64,000 nucleotides of DNA from contig JAJZQO010000004.1 in the NCBI GenBank assembly GCA_021847575.1, forward strand, positions 1 to 64,000. Direction: 5' to 3'. Shown here piece after piece: positions 36,239 to 45,741 of the stretch (within the stretch, counting starts at the first letter, position 1; each line of letters starts with the position of its first letter). The translations under genes were made by a program, and so were the position numbers. The notes under the pieces were generated by a model that was not told where the DNA came from, did no database searches, and was given only the letters and a program-made list of their open reading frames with translations. Origin of the DNA: Bacillota bacterium (GTDB lineage Bacteria > Bacillota > Sulfobacillia > JAJZYS01 > JAJYTV01).

Positions 36239-37440
36239 CGGTCCACCTCCCCCAGCACGATGTCGATCGAGCCGATGGCAGCCACGACGTCGGAGAGCAT
36301 GCGATCCTGGACGAGCGCGGGCAGGGCCTGCAGGTTGTAGAAGGACGGTCCGCGCACGTGCACGCGGTAGGGCTTGCCGGCGCCGTTCGCGACGATGTAG
36401 CAGCCAAGTTCGCCCTTCGGCCCCTCGACGCCGACGTAGGCCTCGCCTGGCGGCACGAGGAAGCCTTCGGAGTACAGCTTGAAGTGATAGATCAGAGCCT
36501 CCATGCTCTGCGCGATCTCTTCCTTTTCGGGCGGGTAGATCTTCTCGTTCGCGACGTGCCAGGGTCCCTCGGGCAGGTTGTCGATCGCCTGGCGGACGAT
36601 CTTGAGGCTCTCCTCCATCTCGCGCATGCGCACCTTGTAGCGCGCGTAGACGTCGCCGTCCTGCTCGGTCGGTACGTCGAACGCGAAGTCCTCGTAGGAC
36701 GAGTACGGGTTCGATTTGCGCAGGTCGTGCGCGACCCCGAGCGCGCGCAGGAGCGGCCCTGTCCAGCCGTAGTCGAGGGCCTGCGCGAGCGAGATCGTCG
36801 CGGTGCCCTTGAGGCGGTCCAGCCAGATCGGGTTCTTGTCGAGCAGCCCGCGGTACTCGTCGAGCCAGTGCGGGAAGCCGTCGAGGAAGGCGTGCAGGCG
36901 CGCCGAGAAGCCAGGCGGCAGGTCGCGCATCAGGCCGCCGACGCGGAAGTAGCTCGGGTTCATGCGGTAGCCGGCCGCCATCTCGATCAGGTCCAGGATC
37001 AGCTCGCGCTGCTGGAAGGTGTAGAAGAAGGGGGACATCGCGCCCATGTCCATGGCGCTCGTGCCAAGCCAGACCAGATGGCTCGCGATGCGCGAGAGCT
37101 CCGCGAACATGACCCTGATGTACTGGCAGCGCTTCGGCACCTCGATCTGCAGCAGCTTCTCCACGGTCAGGACGTAGCAGAGGTTGTTGATGATCGGCGA
37201 GACGTAGTCGGCACGGTCGGAAAGCATGTTGCCCTGCTGGAAGATCAGGTCCTCGTACGTCTTCTCGATGCCTGTGTGCAGGTAGCCGATGATCGGCTCG
37301 CAGGCCTTGACCTGTTCGCCGTCCAGCCTCACCCGCAACCGCAGCACGCCGTGCGTGCTGGGATGTTGCGGCCCGAGGTTGAGCTCCATGGCCTTGAGGC
37401 CCGTGTAGGGATCGACGAGGCTCTGCCCTTGGTCCGCCAT
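36235..37440 (-). CDS. nuoD: NADH-quinone oxidoreductase subunit D
   Basis: The 49-kDa-type subunit that forms the quinone-binding site with NuoB and NuoH; 401 residues from ATG 37440, behind GAGGAGG (the track ORF runs upstream into nuoC in another context). Conserved: [24 protein letters not shown], with the quinone-site histidine, [25 protein letters not shown], and a C-terminal [38 protein letters not shown]. Eleven nt separate it from nuoC and it overlaps nuoE by 4 nt. Confidence 0.97.
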   Translation of the reverse strand: [401 protein letters not shown]

Positions 37441-37451
37441 CGCCTGCCTCC

Positions 37452-37922
37452 TCACTCCCGCGCGAGGGGCGGCAGCGGCCCCACGCCGGTGATGGGGTAG
37501 TCCTTGCGCAGCGGGTGGTACTGCCAGTCGTCGGGCATCAGGATGCGCCTGAGGTCCGGGTGGCCGCGGAAGACGATGCCGAACATGTCGTAGACCTCGC
37601 GCTCGGCCCAGTTGGCGGCCTTGAACAGCGATGTCACGCTCGGCACCTCCGGCGGGTCGCCGCCCACCTGCAGCTTGAGGCGCAGCCAGTCCTTGAGCTC
37701 CAGGTGGTACAGGTGGTAGACGACGTCGAAGCGCGGCTCGCGCCCGAGCCGGTCGACCGCCGTCACGTCGAGCAGGAGCGAGAAGCCCCTCGCCTTGAGC
37801 AGCGAGACGACGTCGACGATGTCGGCCGCGTAGAGCAGGTGCGCCACGTGCTGGCCGAATGGCTCCAGGAGGCTCAAGCGGTCGGCGAAGTGGCGCCTCA
37901 GGTCCTCGAGCAGGTCGTTCAC
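37452..37922 (-). CDS. nuoC: NADH-quinone oxidoreductase subunit C
   Basis: The 30-kDa-type hydrophilic subunit; 156 residues from GTG 37922, which forms a GTGA overlap with the nuoB stop. The signature [45 protein letters not shown], of which only part is needed for recognition, is diagnostic. It is not fused to NuoD, unlike in E. coli. Confidence 0.96.
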   Translation of the reverse strand: MNDLLEDLRRHFADRLSLLEPFGQHVAHLLYAADIVDVVSLLKARGFSLLLDVTAVDRLGREPRFDVVYHLYHLELKDWLRLKLQVGGDPPEVPSVTSLFKAANWAEREVYDMFGIVFRGHPDLRRILMPDDWQYHPLRKDYPITGVGPLPPLARE

Positions 37923-38425
37923 GCCCTGGCCACCTCCCCAGCCGGCGGCATTGCGGGTGCAAGCGGCCGTCCGCCGCGGCGGATCTTCTCCTGCAGCTGC
38001 ATGACGCCCTCGATCAGCCCCTCGGGGCTGGACGGGCAGCCTGGCACGTAGATGTCCACCGGAACGACGCGGTCGACGCCCTGCACGACGGCGTAGTTGT
38101 TGAAGACGCCGCCCACCGACGCGCAGGCGCCCATGGAGATGACCCACTTCGGTTCGGGCATCAGGTCGTAGAGCTCGCGCAGGACAGGGGCCATCTTCTG
38201 GCAGACCCGGCCCGCCACGATCATCACATCGGCCTGGCGCGGCGAGGCGCGCATCACTTCGGCACCGAAGCGCGAGAGGTCGAAGCGGGAGGCCGCCGTG
38301 GCCATCATCTCGATCGCGCAGCAGGCCAACCCGAACTGGACGGGCCAGAGGGAGTTCGACCTCGCCCACGCAGTGAGTCGGTTCAGGTTGCCGAACATCA
38401 CCGCGTGGTCGTCTACGCCTGCCAC
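37919..38425 (-). CDS. nuoB: NADH-quinone oxidoreductase subunit B
   Basis: Carries the terminal 4Fe-4S cluster N2 that reduces quinone; about 168 residues. Ligands: the tandem cysteines in [17 protein letters not shown], and [13 protein letters not shown] 38425 is preferred because GGGGGGGA lies about 5 nt before it, overlapping the nuoA 3' end by 13 nt; GTG 38401 or ATG 38398 would remove only 8-9 residues. The NuoA-B-C-D order and overlaps indicate one polycistronic message. Confidence 0.95.
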   Translation of the reverse strand: MAGVDDHAVMFGNLNRLTAWARSNSLWPVQFGLACCAIEMMATAASRFDLSRFGAEVMRASPRQADVMIVAGRVCQKMAPVLRELYDLMPEPKWVISMGACASVGGVFNNYAVVQGVDRVVPVDIYVPGCPSSPEGLIEGVMQLQEKIRRGGRPLAPAMPPAGEVARA

Positions 38426-38772
38426 TGGAATCCCCCCCGGTGCCAGACGTAGGCGTAGCCGATGCCCAGCACGAGCACGAAGAGCGCCATCTCCCAGAGT
38501 CCGAACAGGCCCATGCGCCGCAGGAGGACGGCCCAGGGATAGAAGGAGACGGCCTCGACATCGAAGATCATGAACAGCATCGCGACCAGGTAGAACTTGA
38601 CGGAGAAGGTCGGGCCGACGGACGAGATCGGCGTGATGCCGCTCTCGTAGGTGTGCAGCTTGGCCTCGTTCGGCCGCCGCGGTCCGAGCACCCGCGACGC
38701 CAGCAGCACGCTTGCGGCGATGACGAGCGAGACCGCTATGTAGAGCGCAATCGGGAAGTACGCAGAGAGCAT
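38413..38772 (-). CDS. nuoA: NADH-quinone oxidoreductase subunit A
   Basis: A small three-helix membrane subunit; 119 residues from ATG 38772, behind GAGGAGTGGGGG. The family marker [10 protein letters not shown] appears (E-S-G-I/M loop between helices 1 and 2), followed by [23 protein letters not shown] with the conserved FDVE. It is the first gene of the nuo block; its promoter must lie in the divergent region to the right, where I found no strong consensus. Confidence 0.95.
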   Translation of the reverse strand: MLSAYFPIALYIAVSLVIAASVLLASRVLGPRRPNEAKLHTYESGITPISSVGPTFSVKFYLVAMLFMIFDVEAVSFYPWAVLLRRMGLFGLWEMALFVLVLGIGYAYVWHRGGFQWQA

Positions 38773-39112
38773 GCGCCCCCACTCCTCACGCACATTGGCA
38801 AAGGCGGCGTACATTACCAGACAATCCGCTCTCGCCTGCGGGCCCCTGGCAGGGCCGCATGCGGACCGGCATCGCCGCGTCAAGCGACAGGATGCCCAAT
38901 GGTCCCGGGCATATGACTGGCCCGCAGGCAATGGCCCGCCTGTTTGCCAGGAGTCTCGACGCATGGAAACCGCCACCTCGGCTGGATGGCCGCTGCCGGC
39001 GCGCCGCCTGCTCTGCCGATTCCCCCGCTTATGCGCCGCGCATACTATGTGCGCCCGCGCCGGGTCGCCCATGCAGGCCGATCGGCGCCGATGCGGAAGG
39101 GAGTCTCGAGAG
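38773..39112. other. Divergent promoter region between nuoA and the helicase gene
   Basis: These 340 nt separate two divergent starts. A TGGTAATGT sequence on the minus strand near 38810 resembles an extended -10 for nuoA, and CATACTATG near 39047 could serve the helicase gene, but neither has a convincing -35 partner. No gene, hairpin or repeat was recognised. Confidence 0.35.
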
Positions 39113-42100
39113 ATGGGTCAATCGCTCGCGGCCAGGGCCCCGCTGGACAGCGCACGTCCGCCGCGGGACCTCGTGCGCGCCGCCTGCCAGGACTGGGTCG
39201 GCCGCCTCGACAGGGAGACGCGGCTGGGGAACCTCCTGCTTTTGCTGGACCATCCCGCCGGTAGCCTCGAGATCGAACCGCCGGCTCTCGATGCCGTCTC
39301 CCTGCTCCTGCAAGGCGGCGAGATCGAGCTGTCACGCCTGCTGCCAAGCCTGGCTCGGCGCCAGGACGAGCTGCGGGCGATCCAGCGCCAGGCCCGGCGC
39401 AACTTCGAGGAGCAGGGCGTGCAGACGCTGCACCTTGCGGTCGGCGTCGCCACCTGGCGCGGCGGAGCCGACAGCGGGCTGCTCTCGGCACCTTTGCTGC
39501 TGCTGCCGGTGGCGCTGTGGCAGGGCAAGCCGCAGGGCGCCTGGCTGGCCGCCGAAGAACCGGCGGTGAACCCGGCCTTCCTACACGTGCTCGCGGCGGA
39601 CCACGGCCGCCCTGTCGACGCGGTCGAACTGCTGGGCGCAAGCGGCGATCTGCCCTTGGGACCGCTCCAGGCGGCGCGGCGGCTGTTCGCCGAGATCCCG
39701 GAGTTCCAGGTGGCGGAGCGCGTCTTTCTCGGCAACTTCTCCTGGCACGCGCTCGAGGCGCTCGGCGAGATCCGCGGCGCCGAGGAGCGCCTGGCACGGC
39801 ATGCGGTCATCGCCAAGCTGCTGGGTGGCGGCGCGGGGCGCCAGTCCGCGGCCCCAAAGGCGCACGCAACCGCGCAAGGCGCGTCGCGCCCCGCGATCGT
39901 GCTGCCAGCCGACACGAGCCAGCGGCGGGCCATCGACACCGTGCTCAGGGGCGAAAGCTGCGTGATCGAGGGGGCGCCAGGCAGCGGCAAGAGCCAGACG
40001 ATCGCCAACCTGGTGGCGGCGCTGGTGGCGGACGGCCAGCGGGTCCTCGTCGTGGCGCAGAAGCGCGCGGCGCTCGACTCCGTGCGGCAGCGCCTGGGGG
40101 CCCTGGGCCTGGACGGGCTGCTCCTGGACCTCGGCACGCGTGACGCCCTGGTTGCCTCCGTCGTCTCGCGGTCCCTGGCGGAGCCGGGGGCGGCGGCCGA
40201 CCGCGGCGGCGAGGCGGTCCGCCCGGACGATCTTGCCGGGCGCCGGGCAGAGCTGGAGGCGCGCCTTGGGGAGCTCTACCGCGAACGCCGCCCGCCGGCG
40301 ATGAGCCTCATCGACATCTGGACGCGCCTGTGGCGCCAGCCCGAGTCGGTGCGCCGGGCGGGTATCGCCCCCCATCCCGAACTGCGGGCACTCGACCGGT
40401 CGGTGCTGCGCCACGTGATGCAGTTGATGGCCGATGCCCACGACCTGGGCGACCTGCTTGTTGGCCGCTCCGCCTCCCCCTGGGCTGAGGCCCGCCTGGA
40501 CGAGGAGGACGACGTCCAGCAGGCGATTGCGCTCGCCTACGACGCCCTCGCGGCCTATCGCCGCGCCGAGCGTCTCCTGGCGTCGCTCAAAGGCGGGCCG
40601 CAGGCTGCGGGGCCCACATCGCTTGCCGACCTGGCCGCCATCCTGCGGCTCGTGCGGGCGATCGGCAGGACGAGCGAGATCTACGACATGGCAGTCTGGC
40701 AGCTCGATCTCGGCCCGCTGGCGCAGGCCTTGCGTCGGGGCGGCGCGCCACGCGACCGCACCAAGGCACTTGCCGTCCTGCGCGAGCACAGGCGCAACCC
40801 GCATGCCGAGGCTCAGACCGTCGCAGGCGAGACCGCCGTTCTGCAGGCCGTGAGCGAGGGCTGGCAGCAGCTCACCGGCAGGGCGGACGCCCGCGTCGAC
40901 CCGATCGACGCCCGCCGCCTCGAGCAGGCGCTCGAGGCCTTCGATGCCGCCTGCACGAGCCTCGCGGCGCTCTTCCCCGACCCCGACTGGGTCGGGCTGC
41001 CGCTGGACGGGCTCGTGCGCCGCATCGAGGCCATGACAGGGGACCTCGCGACGCCGCACCGCATTCCGCGCGCCCGCGCCGTCGCGCGCGAGCTGGAGAG
41101 CCACGGCGCGGCAGGGGCGGCCCAGGCGATCATGGCAAGCGACCTGGCCCCGGATGTCTGGCCGCAGGCCCTGGAGTTTCTCTGGCTCGGCGCTTGGCTC
41201 CAGTCCCTGCAGGCCGAAGTGGCGCCGGGGCTGGAGCCGAGCGGCAGGACGAGCGACGCCCTGGCGCGGCAGGTCGCGGAGTTGGACGCGCAGGAGCGGG
41301 TGGCCTGGGGGCGGGCGATCGCCGCGCTGCAGGCCGGCCGCATCGCCCAGGTGGCCCGGGAGTTCCCGCAGGAGGCGCAGGCCCTGCGGGACGGGGCGCC
41401 GTTGCGCGAACTCCTGCACACTGCGCCGGAGCTGCTGCTCAGCCTCTACCCGTGCTGGCTCGCGAGTCCGCACGCGATCGGCCGGCTGATCGACGGCGAC
41501 CTCACGCCCTTCGATGTCGTCGTCTTCGACGAGGCGAGCCAGGTGCCCGTTGAGCGGGCGGTACCGGCCATCCTGCGCGGGCGGCGGCTCGTGGTGGCCG
41601 GCGACCCGGCGCAACTCCCCCCCGCCCCCTTCTTCGCCGACGGGCGGCCAGGGCATCGGGACCTGGCCGCCGACAAGTACGAGAGCCTGCTCGAGCGCGC
41701 CATGCGCTTGCCTGTGCACACGCTCGAACGCCACTACAGGAGCCGCGACGAGGCGCTCTTCGCCTTTTCGAACCGGCGCATCTACGGCGGTGGCCTGTTG
41801 ACCGCACCTGGCCGCCGCGGACATGGCGCTGGCCTCGAGCACGTCCTTGTGCCTGCGGGGGACGCCGGGGACGCGCTGGACGCGGAGGTGCAGGCGGTGG
41901 CGCAGCTCGTGCGCCGCCACGCCGAGGCGCATCCCGAGGAGTCGCTCGGCGTGATCGGTTTCGACCCCGAACACCTGCAGGAGCTCGAGCGGGCGCTCGA
42001 CCGCGCCAGGGCTGCAGACCCCCGGCTCGAGGCCCTCTTCGCCCCCGATCGGCCGGAGCCGTTCTTCGCCAAGGAGGCCGCGGCGACCCAGGGCGAAGAG

Positions 42101-42769
42101 CGCGACGCCGTGATCGTCACGTTCGGCTGCGACAAGCGCGGCCGCGGCCGCGGCGGCGAGGGGTTCGGCGGCCTCGCGGCGGCCGGCGGCGAACGTCGGC
42201 TCAACGTCGCCTTGACGCGTGCGCGAGAGCGTATGACGCTCGTGTCCGGCTTCGGCTTTGCGGATCTGCCGCAACGCGATCCGCCGCCGGGCGTCGGCCT
42301 CCTGCGCGACCTGCTGCAGTATGCCGCGGAGCGCGGCGGCGGGCGGCTGGCCGAGCGACTCACGGACGAACCGGTGAATCCGCTCGAGGAAGAGCTCGAG
42401 GCGTTCCAGGAGGACGTCTACGAGGCGCTCAGGCGGGCCGGCATGGACCTCGTGCCGCAGTACGGCGCGCTGCGCCACCGCATCGATTTCGCCGCGCGGC
42501 ATCCTGCGCGCCAGGGCGAATACGTCCTCGCCATCGCCTGCGACGGCCAGGAGTCCCACCGGGCGCCGACCGCGAGGCAGATCGACAGCCAGCGCCAGCT
42601 CGAGGGGCTCGGCTGGCGCTGGCACACGATCTGGCTCGGCGACTGGGCACGGGACCGCGACGGCGAGATCGAGCGGGCCATGGCGGCCTGGCAGCGCGCG
42701 GCGGGCCAAGCGACCAGGGCGGGGGCCCAGGCGCGGGATGTCAGCTGGAGGCGCCTGCAGGCACCATGA
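39113..42769 (+). CDS. SF1 (UPF1-like) helicase with C-terminal MTES_1575-type nuclease-like domain
   Basis: A 1218-residue cytoplasmic DNA/RNA helicase. ATG 39113 follows AAGGGAG; the track adds 114 spurious residues. The N-terminal 240 residues resemble the DUF4011-type region. Helicase motifs: I EGAPGSGKSQTIAN, II VVFDEASQVP, III VVAGDPAQLPPA, ERHYRSRDEAL (IV), TQGEERDAVIVTFG (V) and RLNVALTRARERM (VI). The stretch between I and II (about 480 residues) is long and helical. The last 110 residues look like a Vsr/DUF559-related endonuclease (YGALRHRIDFAAR, then AIACDGQESHRAPTARQID), but the usual glutamate of the ECDG motif is Ala. Such DUF4011-helicase-nuclease proteins occur in defence loci and also as lone genes. 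It overlaps the convergent gene by 29 nt. Confidence 0.85.
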   Translation: MGQSLAARAPLDSARPPRDLVRAACQDWVGRLDRETRLGNLLLLLDHPAGSLEIEPPALDAVSLLLQGGEIELSRLLPSLARRQDELRAIQRQARRNFEEQGVQTLHLAVGVATWRGGADSGLLSAPLLLLPVALWQGKPQGAWLAAEEPAVNPAFLHVLAADHGRPVDAVELLGASGDLPLGPLQAARRLFAEIPEFQVAERVFLGNFSWHALEALGEIRGAEERLARHAVIAKLLGGGAGRQSAAPKAHATAQGASRPAIVLPADTSQRRAIDTVLRGESCVIEGAPGSGKSQTIANLVAALVADGQRVLVVAQKRAALDSVRQRLGALGLDGLLLDLGTRDALVASVVSRSLAEPGAAADRGGEAVRPDDLAGRRAELEARLGELYRERRPPAMSLIDIWTRLWRQPESVRRAGIAPHPELRALDRSVLRHVMQLMADAHDLGDLLVGRSASPWAEARLDEEDDVQQAIALAYDALAAYRRAERLLASLKGGPQAAGPTSLADLAAILRLVRAIGRTSEIYDMAVWQLDLGPLAQALRRGGAPRDRTKALAVLREHRRNPHAEAQTVAGETAVLQAVSEGWQQLTGRADARVDPIDARRLEQALEAFDAACTSLAALFPDPDWVGLPLDGLVRRIEAMTGDLATPHRIPRARAVARELESHGAAGAAQAIMASDLAPDVWPQALEFLWLGAWLQSLQAEVAPGLEPSGRTSDALARQVAELDAQERVAWGRAIAALQAGRIAQVAREFPQEAQALRDGAPLRELLHTAPELLLSLYPCWLASPHAIGRLIDGDLTPFDVVVFDEASQVPVERAVPAILRGRRLVVAGDPAQLPPAPFFADGRPGHRDLAADKYESLLERAMRLPVHTLERHYRSRDEALFAFSNRRIYGGGLLTAPGRRGHGAGLEHVLVPAGDAGDALDAEVQAVAQLVRRHAEAHPEESLGVIGFDPEHLQELERALDRARAADPRLEALFAPDRPEPFFAKEAAATQGEERDAVIVTFGCDKRGRGRGGEGFGGLAAAGGERRLNVALTRARERMTLVSGFGFADLPQRDPPPGVGLLRDLLQYAAERGGGRLAERLTDEPVNPLEEELEAFQEDVYEALRRAGMDLVPQYGALRHRIDFAARHPARQGEYVLAIACDGQESHRAPTARQIDSQRQLEGLGWRWHTIWLGDWARDRDGEIERAMAAWQRAAGQATRAGAQARDVSWRRLQAP

Positions 42770-44141
42770 TCGCGTCGACCATGCCGTGGATGATCTTCTT
42801 GTCCTGGGGGCAGATCGTCGCGAGGACGCCGCCCAGCTCGACGCCGTCGTCCTTGCGGAAGTAGTACGGGCAGAGCCGGGCTCGGCCGGCCATCTGCACG
42901 ACCTCGCCGGCGGCGAAGTCGAAGTAGTCGTGCTGCAGCACCTTCGCCTTGCGGTAGCCCTGCAGCAGCCAGCGCGTCTGCGGGAAGTCGCCCAGGGCCT
43001 GCTCGACCGCTCCCTGCCAGTCCTCCTGCGGTGCGTCCTCGCCGATGTGCACGCCACGGCTGCCCCAGGCGATCTCGGAGAAGCCCGAGGGCTTGAGGAC
43101 CCAGTCGGCGCGCTCGCGCTTGCCCATCTCGCCCAGGCGGCGCATGTCCTGCACCGGCACACCGCAGGCGACGAGACCCGCCACGACGGCGTGCGGCGGC
43201 ACGGGTCGCGGGTCGAGCACGTAGCTCGGCGGGATCAGCCGCCGCAGGCGCGCGAGGCGATCCTCCCCAAGCTGCTCGCGCCAGATCGGCTCGAGCACCT
43301 GGTGATGCAGGAGCGCAAACCAGATCTTCTCCTCGAGCTGCGGCCGGATGGGCGGCGTGATCTGCACGAGGCCCTTGCGCTGCGCGTAGAGGAAGAGGTC
43401 CGCCTTCGGCACGTTGCGCAGGTCGAAGAGCTCGAAGAAGCGGTAGAGCACGTCGATGCGCCGGCCTTCGACGTAGAGGCCGTCCTCCTGGAACACGACG
43501 TCGCGCGGCGACACGCAGTACACGGCGCGCCCCTGCTTGCGCAGGGCCAAGGCCACGTGCTCCATCTCGGGCCGGTAGTCGTCGGACTCCTGCGAGACGA
43601 CGATCGCCACGGTCGGGTCGGCCTTGTCCGCGGTGATCGCCAGCGCGCGGGCGAAACCGTCGAGAATTCCGGTCGGACCACCAATGACATCCTGGCCGAG
43701 GGCTGCGTAGACATCCTGCAGCGCGGCGAGTTCGCCAAAGCCGCCAGGGACCGAATCGATCTCGGTCGCGACGAAGTCGTCGCCGCCCAAGACGAGCAGG
43801 TCGGGGCGGATGAAGGCGGGCAGCTGCCGGCGCAGCCGGCGCATCTGGCTGAAACGCACCAGTTCCTCGGGCTTGCCCTGGTCGAGGTAGTCCGCGACAA
43901 AGCGCAGCTCAGGTCTGCGCAGGGACTGCTGGTAGATCTCGAGCTGCGCCAGGGCGAAGGCCCAGAGGTCGTCGCCGATCTCGCTCAGGCGCCTGCGCTG
44001 GATCTCTCTCAGGGGCAGGACGCTGGTGCCGATGCGCCAGCTGACGCGCTGTCCGGGCGGTGCCGGTCGGCGCCTGCTCTGGAAGAGGTGCTCGTTTGCC
44101 AGCACATCCTCGAGCCAGGTCGCCTCGGTCGCCTGGGACAA
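42741..44141 (-). CDS. Unrecognised protein, possibly circularly permuted ATP-grasp-like
   Basis: A 466-residue soluble protein. TTG 44141 lies 7 nt behind GAGGAGG. I do not recognise the family with confidence. Two segments recall ATP-grasp ligases of the glutathionylspermidine-synthase type: a middle FVATEIDSVPGGFGELA (acidic residue before a glycine-rich turn) and a C-terminal ADWVLKPSGFSEIAWGSRGVHIG (the lysine strand and flexible glycine loop). The rest is mixed alpha/beta, with FRKDDGVELGGVLATICPQDKKIIHGM near the end. Ligation of an amine or amino acid to a carboxylate would fit such a fold but is inference only. Its 3' end overlaps the helicase gene by 29 nt on the opposite strand. 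Confidence 0.7.
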   Translation of the reverse strand: MSQATEATWLEDVLANEHLFQSRRRPAPPGQRVSWRIGTSVLPLREIQRRRLSEIGDDLWAFALAQLEIYQQSLRRPELRFVADYLDQGKPEELVRFSQMRRLRRQLPAFIRPDLLVLGGDDFVATEIDSVPGGFGELAALQDVYAALGQDVIGGPTGILDGFARALAITADKADPTVAIVVSQESDDYRPEMEHVALALRKQGRAVYCVSPRDVVFQEDGLYVEGRRIDVLYRFFELFDLRNVPKADLFLYAQRKGLVQITPPIRPQLEEKIWFALLHHQVLEPIWREQLGEDRLARLRRLIPPSYVLDPRPVPPHAVVAGLVACGVPVQDMRRLGEMGKRERADWVLKPSGFSEIAWGSRGVHIGEDAPQEDWQGAVEQALGDFPQTRWLLQGYRKAKVLQHDYFDFAAGEVVQMAGRARLCPYYFRKDDGVELGGVLATICPQDKKIIHGMVDAIMVPAGASS

Positions 44142-44183
44142 TGGACCGCCTCCTCGCTCTTGCCGACGGGTTGCGCATGCAGG

Positions 44184-44214
44184 AGGGCGTCACCGCATGG
44201 CGCGGTGACGCCCT
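44184..44214 (-). terminator. Hairpin between the aldehyde dehydrogenase and the 42741-44141 gene
   Basis: A 13-bp perfect stem, AGGGCGTCACCGC / GCGGTGACGCCCT with loop ATGGC, lies 48 nt past the aldehyde dehydrogenase stop and 43 nt before the next start on the same strand. There is no T-run. It may terminate the upstream transcript or act as a leader structure of the downstream gene. Confidence 0.6.
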
Positions 44215-44262
44215 GGCTTACCTTAGGTTAGCGCATGCCCGCGCGTGGCACAACGTGCCTGG

Positions 44263-45741
44263 TCAGGCGTCGATCTGTGCCCGCTGCAACTGGCCGCTGT
44301 AGTCGATGTAGACGGACTTCCACTCGCTGAAGAAGTCGAGCGCCGCGACGCCCGCCTCGCGGTGGCCGTTGCCCGTGCCCTTGACGCCGCCGAACGGCAG
44401 GTGGATCTCCGCGCCGGTGGTGCCGGCGTTGACGTAGAGGAGACCGCTCTCGAGGTCGCGGATCGCGCGGAAGACGCGGTTGACGTCCTGGGTGAAGATT
44501 GAGGAGCTCAGGCCGTAGGTGACACCGTTGTTGACCCGGACCGCCTCGTCGAAGTCCTTGACCTTGATCACGGAGAGGACCGGTCCGAAGATCTCCTCCT
44601 TGGCGATGCGCATGTCGGGCCGCACGCCCGTGAACAGGGTCGGCCGGTAGAAGCTGCCCTTCGCGAGATCGCCCTCGCTGGCGATGCCGCCGCCGACGAC
44701 CATCTGGGCCCCTTCGGCCTTGCCGATCTCGACGTAGCGGTCGATGCTCTCGGCCGCGCCGCGGTTGATCACCGGGCCGACGTCTGTCGTCTCGAGCAGG
44801 CCGTCGCCCAGGCGCAGCGTCTTGACGCGCGCCGCGAGCCGCTCGACCAGCTGGTCGTGGATCGCCTCGTGGGCGATGACGCGCGAGCAGGCGGTGCAGC
44901 GCTGGCCCGACGTGCCGTAGGCGCTCCAGACGATGCCGTCCAGGGCGAGGTCGAGGTCCGCGTCGTCCATCACGATCACGGCGTTCTTGCCACCGAGCTC
45001 GAGCGAGATGCGCTTGAGGCCCAGGCCCGCCTCGCTGGCCACGTGGCGTCCGACCTCGTTCGAGCCGGTGAAGGAGATCAGGCGGACGCGCTCGTCCTTA
45101 AGCAGCACCTCGCCGGCGACCGAACCGGAGCCGAACACGAGGTTCATCACGCCCGGCGGCAGCCCCGCCTCCTCGAAGATCTTGACGAGCTCGAGCGCCA
45201 GCATCGGCGTGTCGGTCGCGGGCTTGAAGACGACCGTGTTGCCCAGCACGATGGCCGGGAACGTCTTCCAAGTCGGGATGGCCATCGGGAAGTTCCACGG
45301 CGTGATGATGCCGGCCACGCCGATCGGGTCGCGCACCGCCATGGCGAACTTGTTGGGCAGCTCGGAGGGCGTCGTGTGACCGAAGGCTCGCCTGCCCTCG
45401 CCCGCCATGTAGAACGCCATGTCGATGCCTTCCTGCACGTCGCCACGCGCCTCGACGAGTACCTTGCCCATCTCGCGCGTCATCTTGCGGGCCAAGTCTT
45501 CCTTGCGCTCGCGCAAGAGCGTACCGACGCGGTACATGATTTCCGCGCGCTTCGGCGCGGGCACTTTGCGCCAGTGCTCGAAGGTCTTGTGCGCGACGTC
45601 GATCGCACGCGCGACGTCGGCGGCCGACGACTGCGGCACGCTCGCGATGATCTCTCCTGTCGCCGGGTTCACGTCGTCGATACGGCGGTTGCCCTCCGCG
45701 TCGACCCAATTGCCACCGATATAGTTGCGCAGCTCTACCAT
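44263..45741 (-). CDS. NAD(P)+-dependent aldehyde dehydrogenase
   Basis: It oxidises an aldehyde to the acid; 492 residues, a standard ALDH length. ATG 45741 gives MVELRNYIGGNWVDAEGNRR; the track ORF adds about 100 spurious residues. Landmarks: IITPWNFPMAIPTWK, FKPATDTP, FTGSNEVGRHVA, ISLELGGKNAVIVMDDAD (general-base Glu), GTSGQRCTACSRVI (nucleophilic Cys) and [14 protein letters not shown]. The N-terminal pattern and RAEIMYRVGTLLRERKEDLA are reminiscent of succinate-semialdehyde, alpha-ketoglutarate-semialdehyde or aminoadipate-semialdehyde dehydrogenases; specificity is not decidable here. With the putrescine-type aminotransferase at 59794 it could serve polyamine or GABA breakdown, but they are not linked. 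Confidence 0.92.
   Translation of the reverse strand: MVELRNYIGGNWVDAEGNRRIDDVNPATGEIIASVPQSSAADVARAIDVAHKTFEHWRKVPAPKRAEIMYRVGTLLRERKEDLARKMTREMGKVLVEARGDVQEGIDMAFYMAGEGRRAFGHTTPSELPNKFAMAVRDPIGVAGIITPWNFPMAIPTWKTFPAIVLGNTVVFKPATDTPMLALELVKIFEEAGLPPGVMNLVFGSGSVAGEVLLKDERVRLISFTGSNEVGRHVASEAGLGLKRISLELGGKNAVIVMDDADLDLALDGIVWSAYGTSGQRCTACSRVIAHEAIHDQLVERLAARVKTLRLGDGLLETTDVGPVINRGAAESIDRYVEIGKAEGAQMVVGGGIASEGDLAKGSFYRPTLFTGVRPDMRIAKEEIFGPVLSVIKVKDFDEAVRVNNGVTYGLSSSIFTQDVNRVFRAIRDLESGLLYVNAGTTGAEIHLPFGGVKGTGNGHREAGVAALDFFSEWKSVYIDYSGQLQRAQIDA

Noticed and set aside
38771-39112. N-terminal 114-residue extension of the helicase ORF
   Set aside because: Low-complexity Arg/Ala-rich translation with no Shine-Dalgarno site; ATG 39113 has AAGGGAG upstream and starts directly before conserved sequence.
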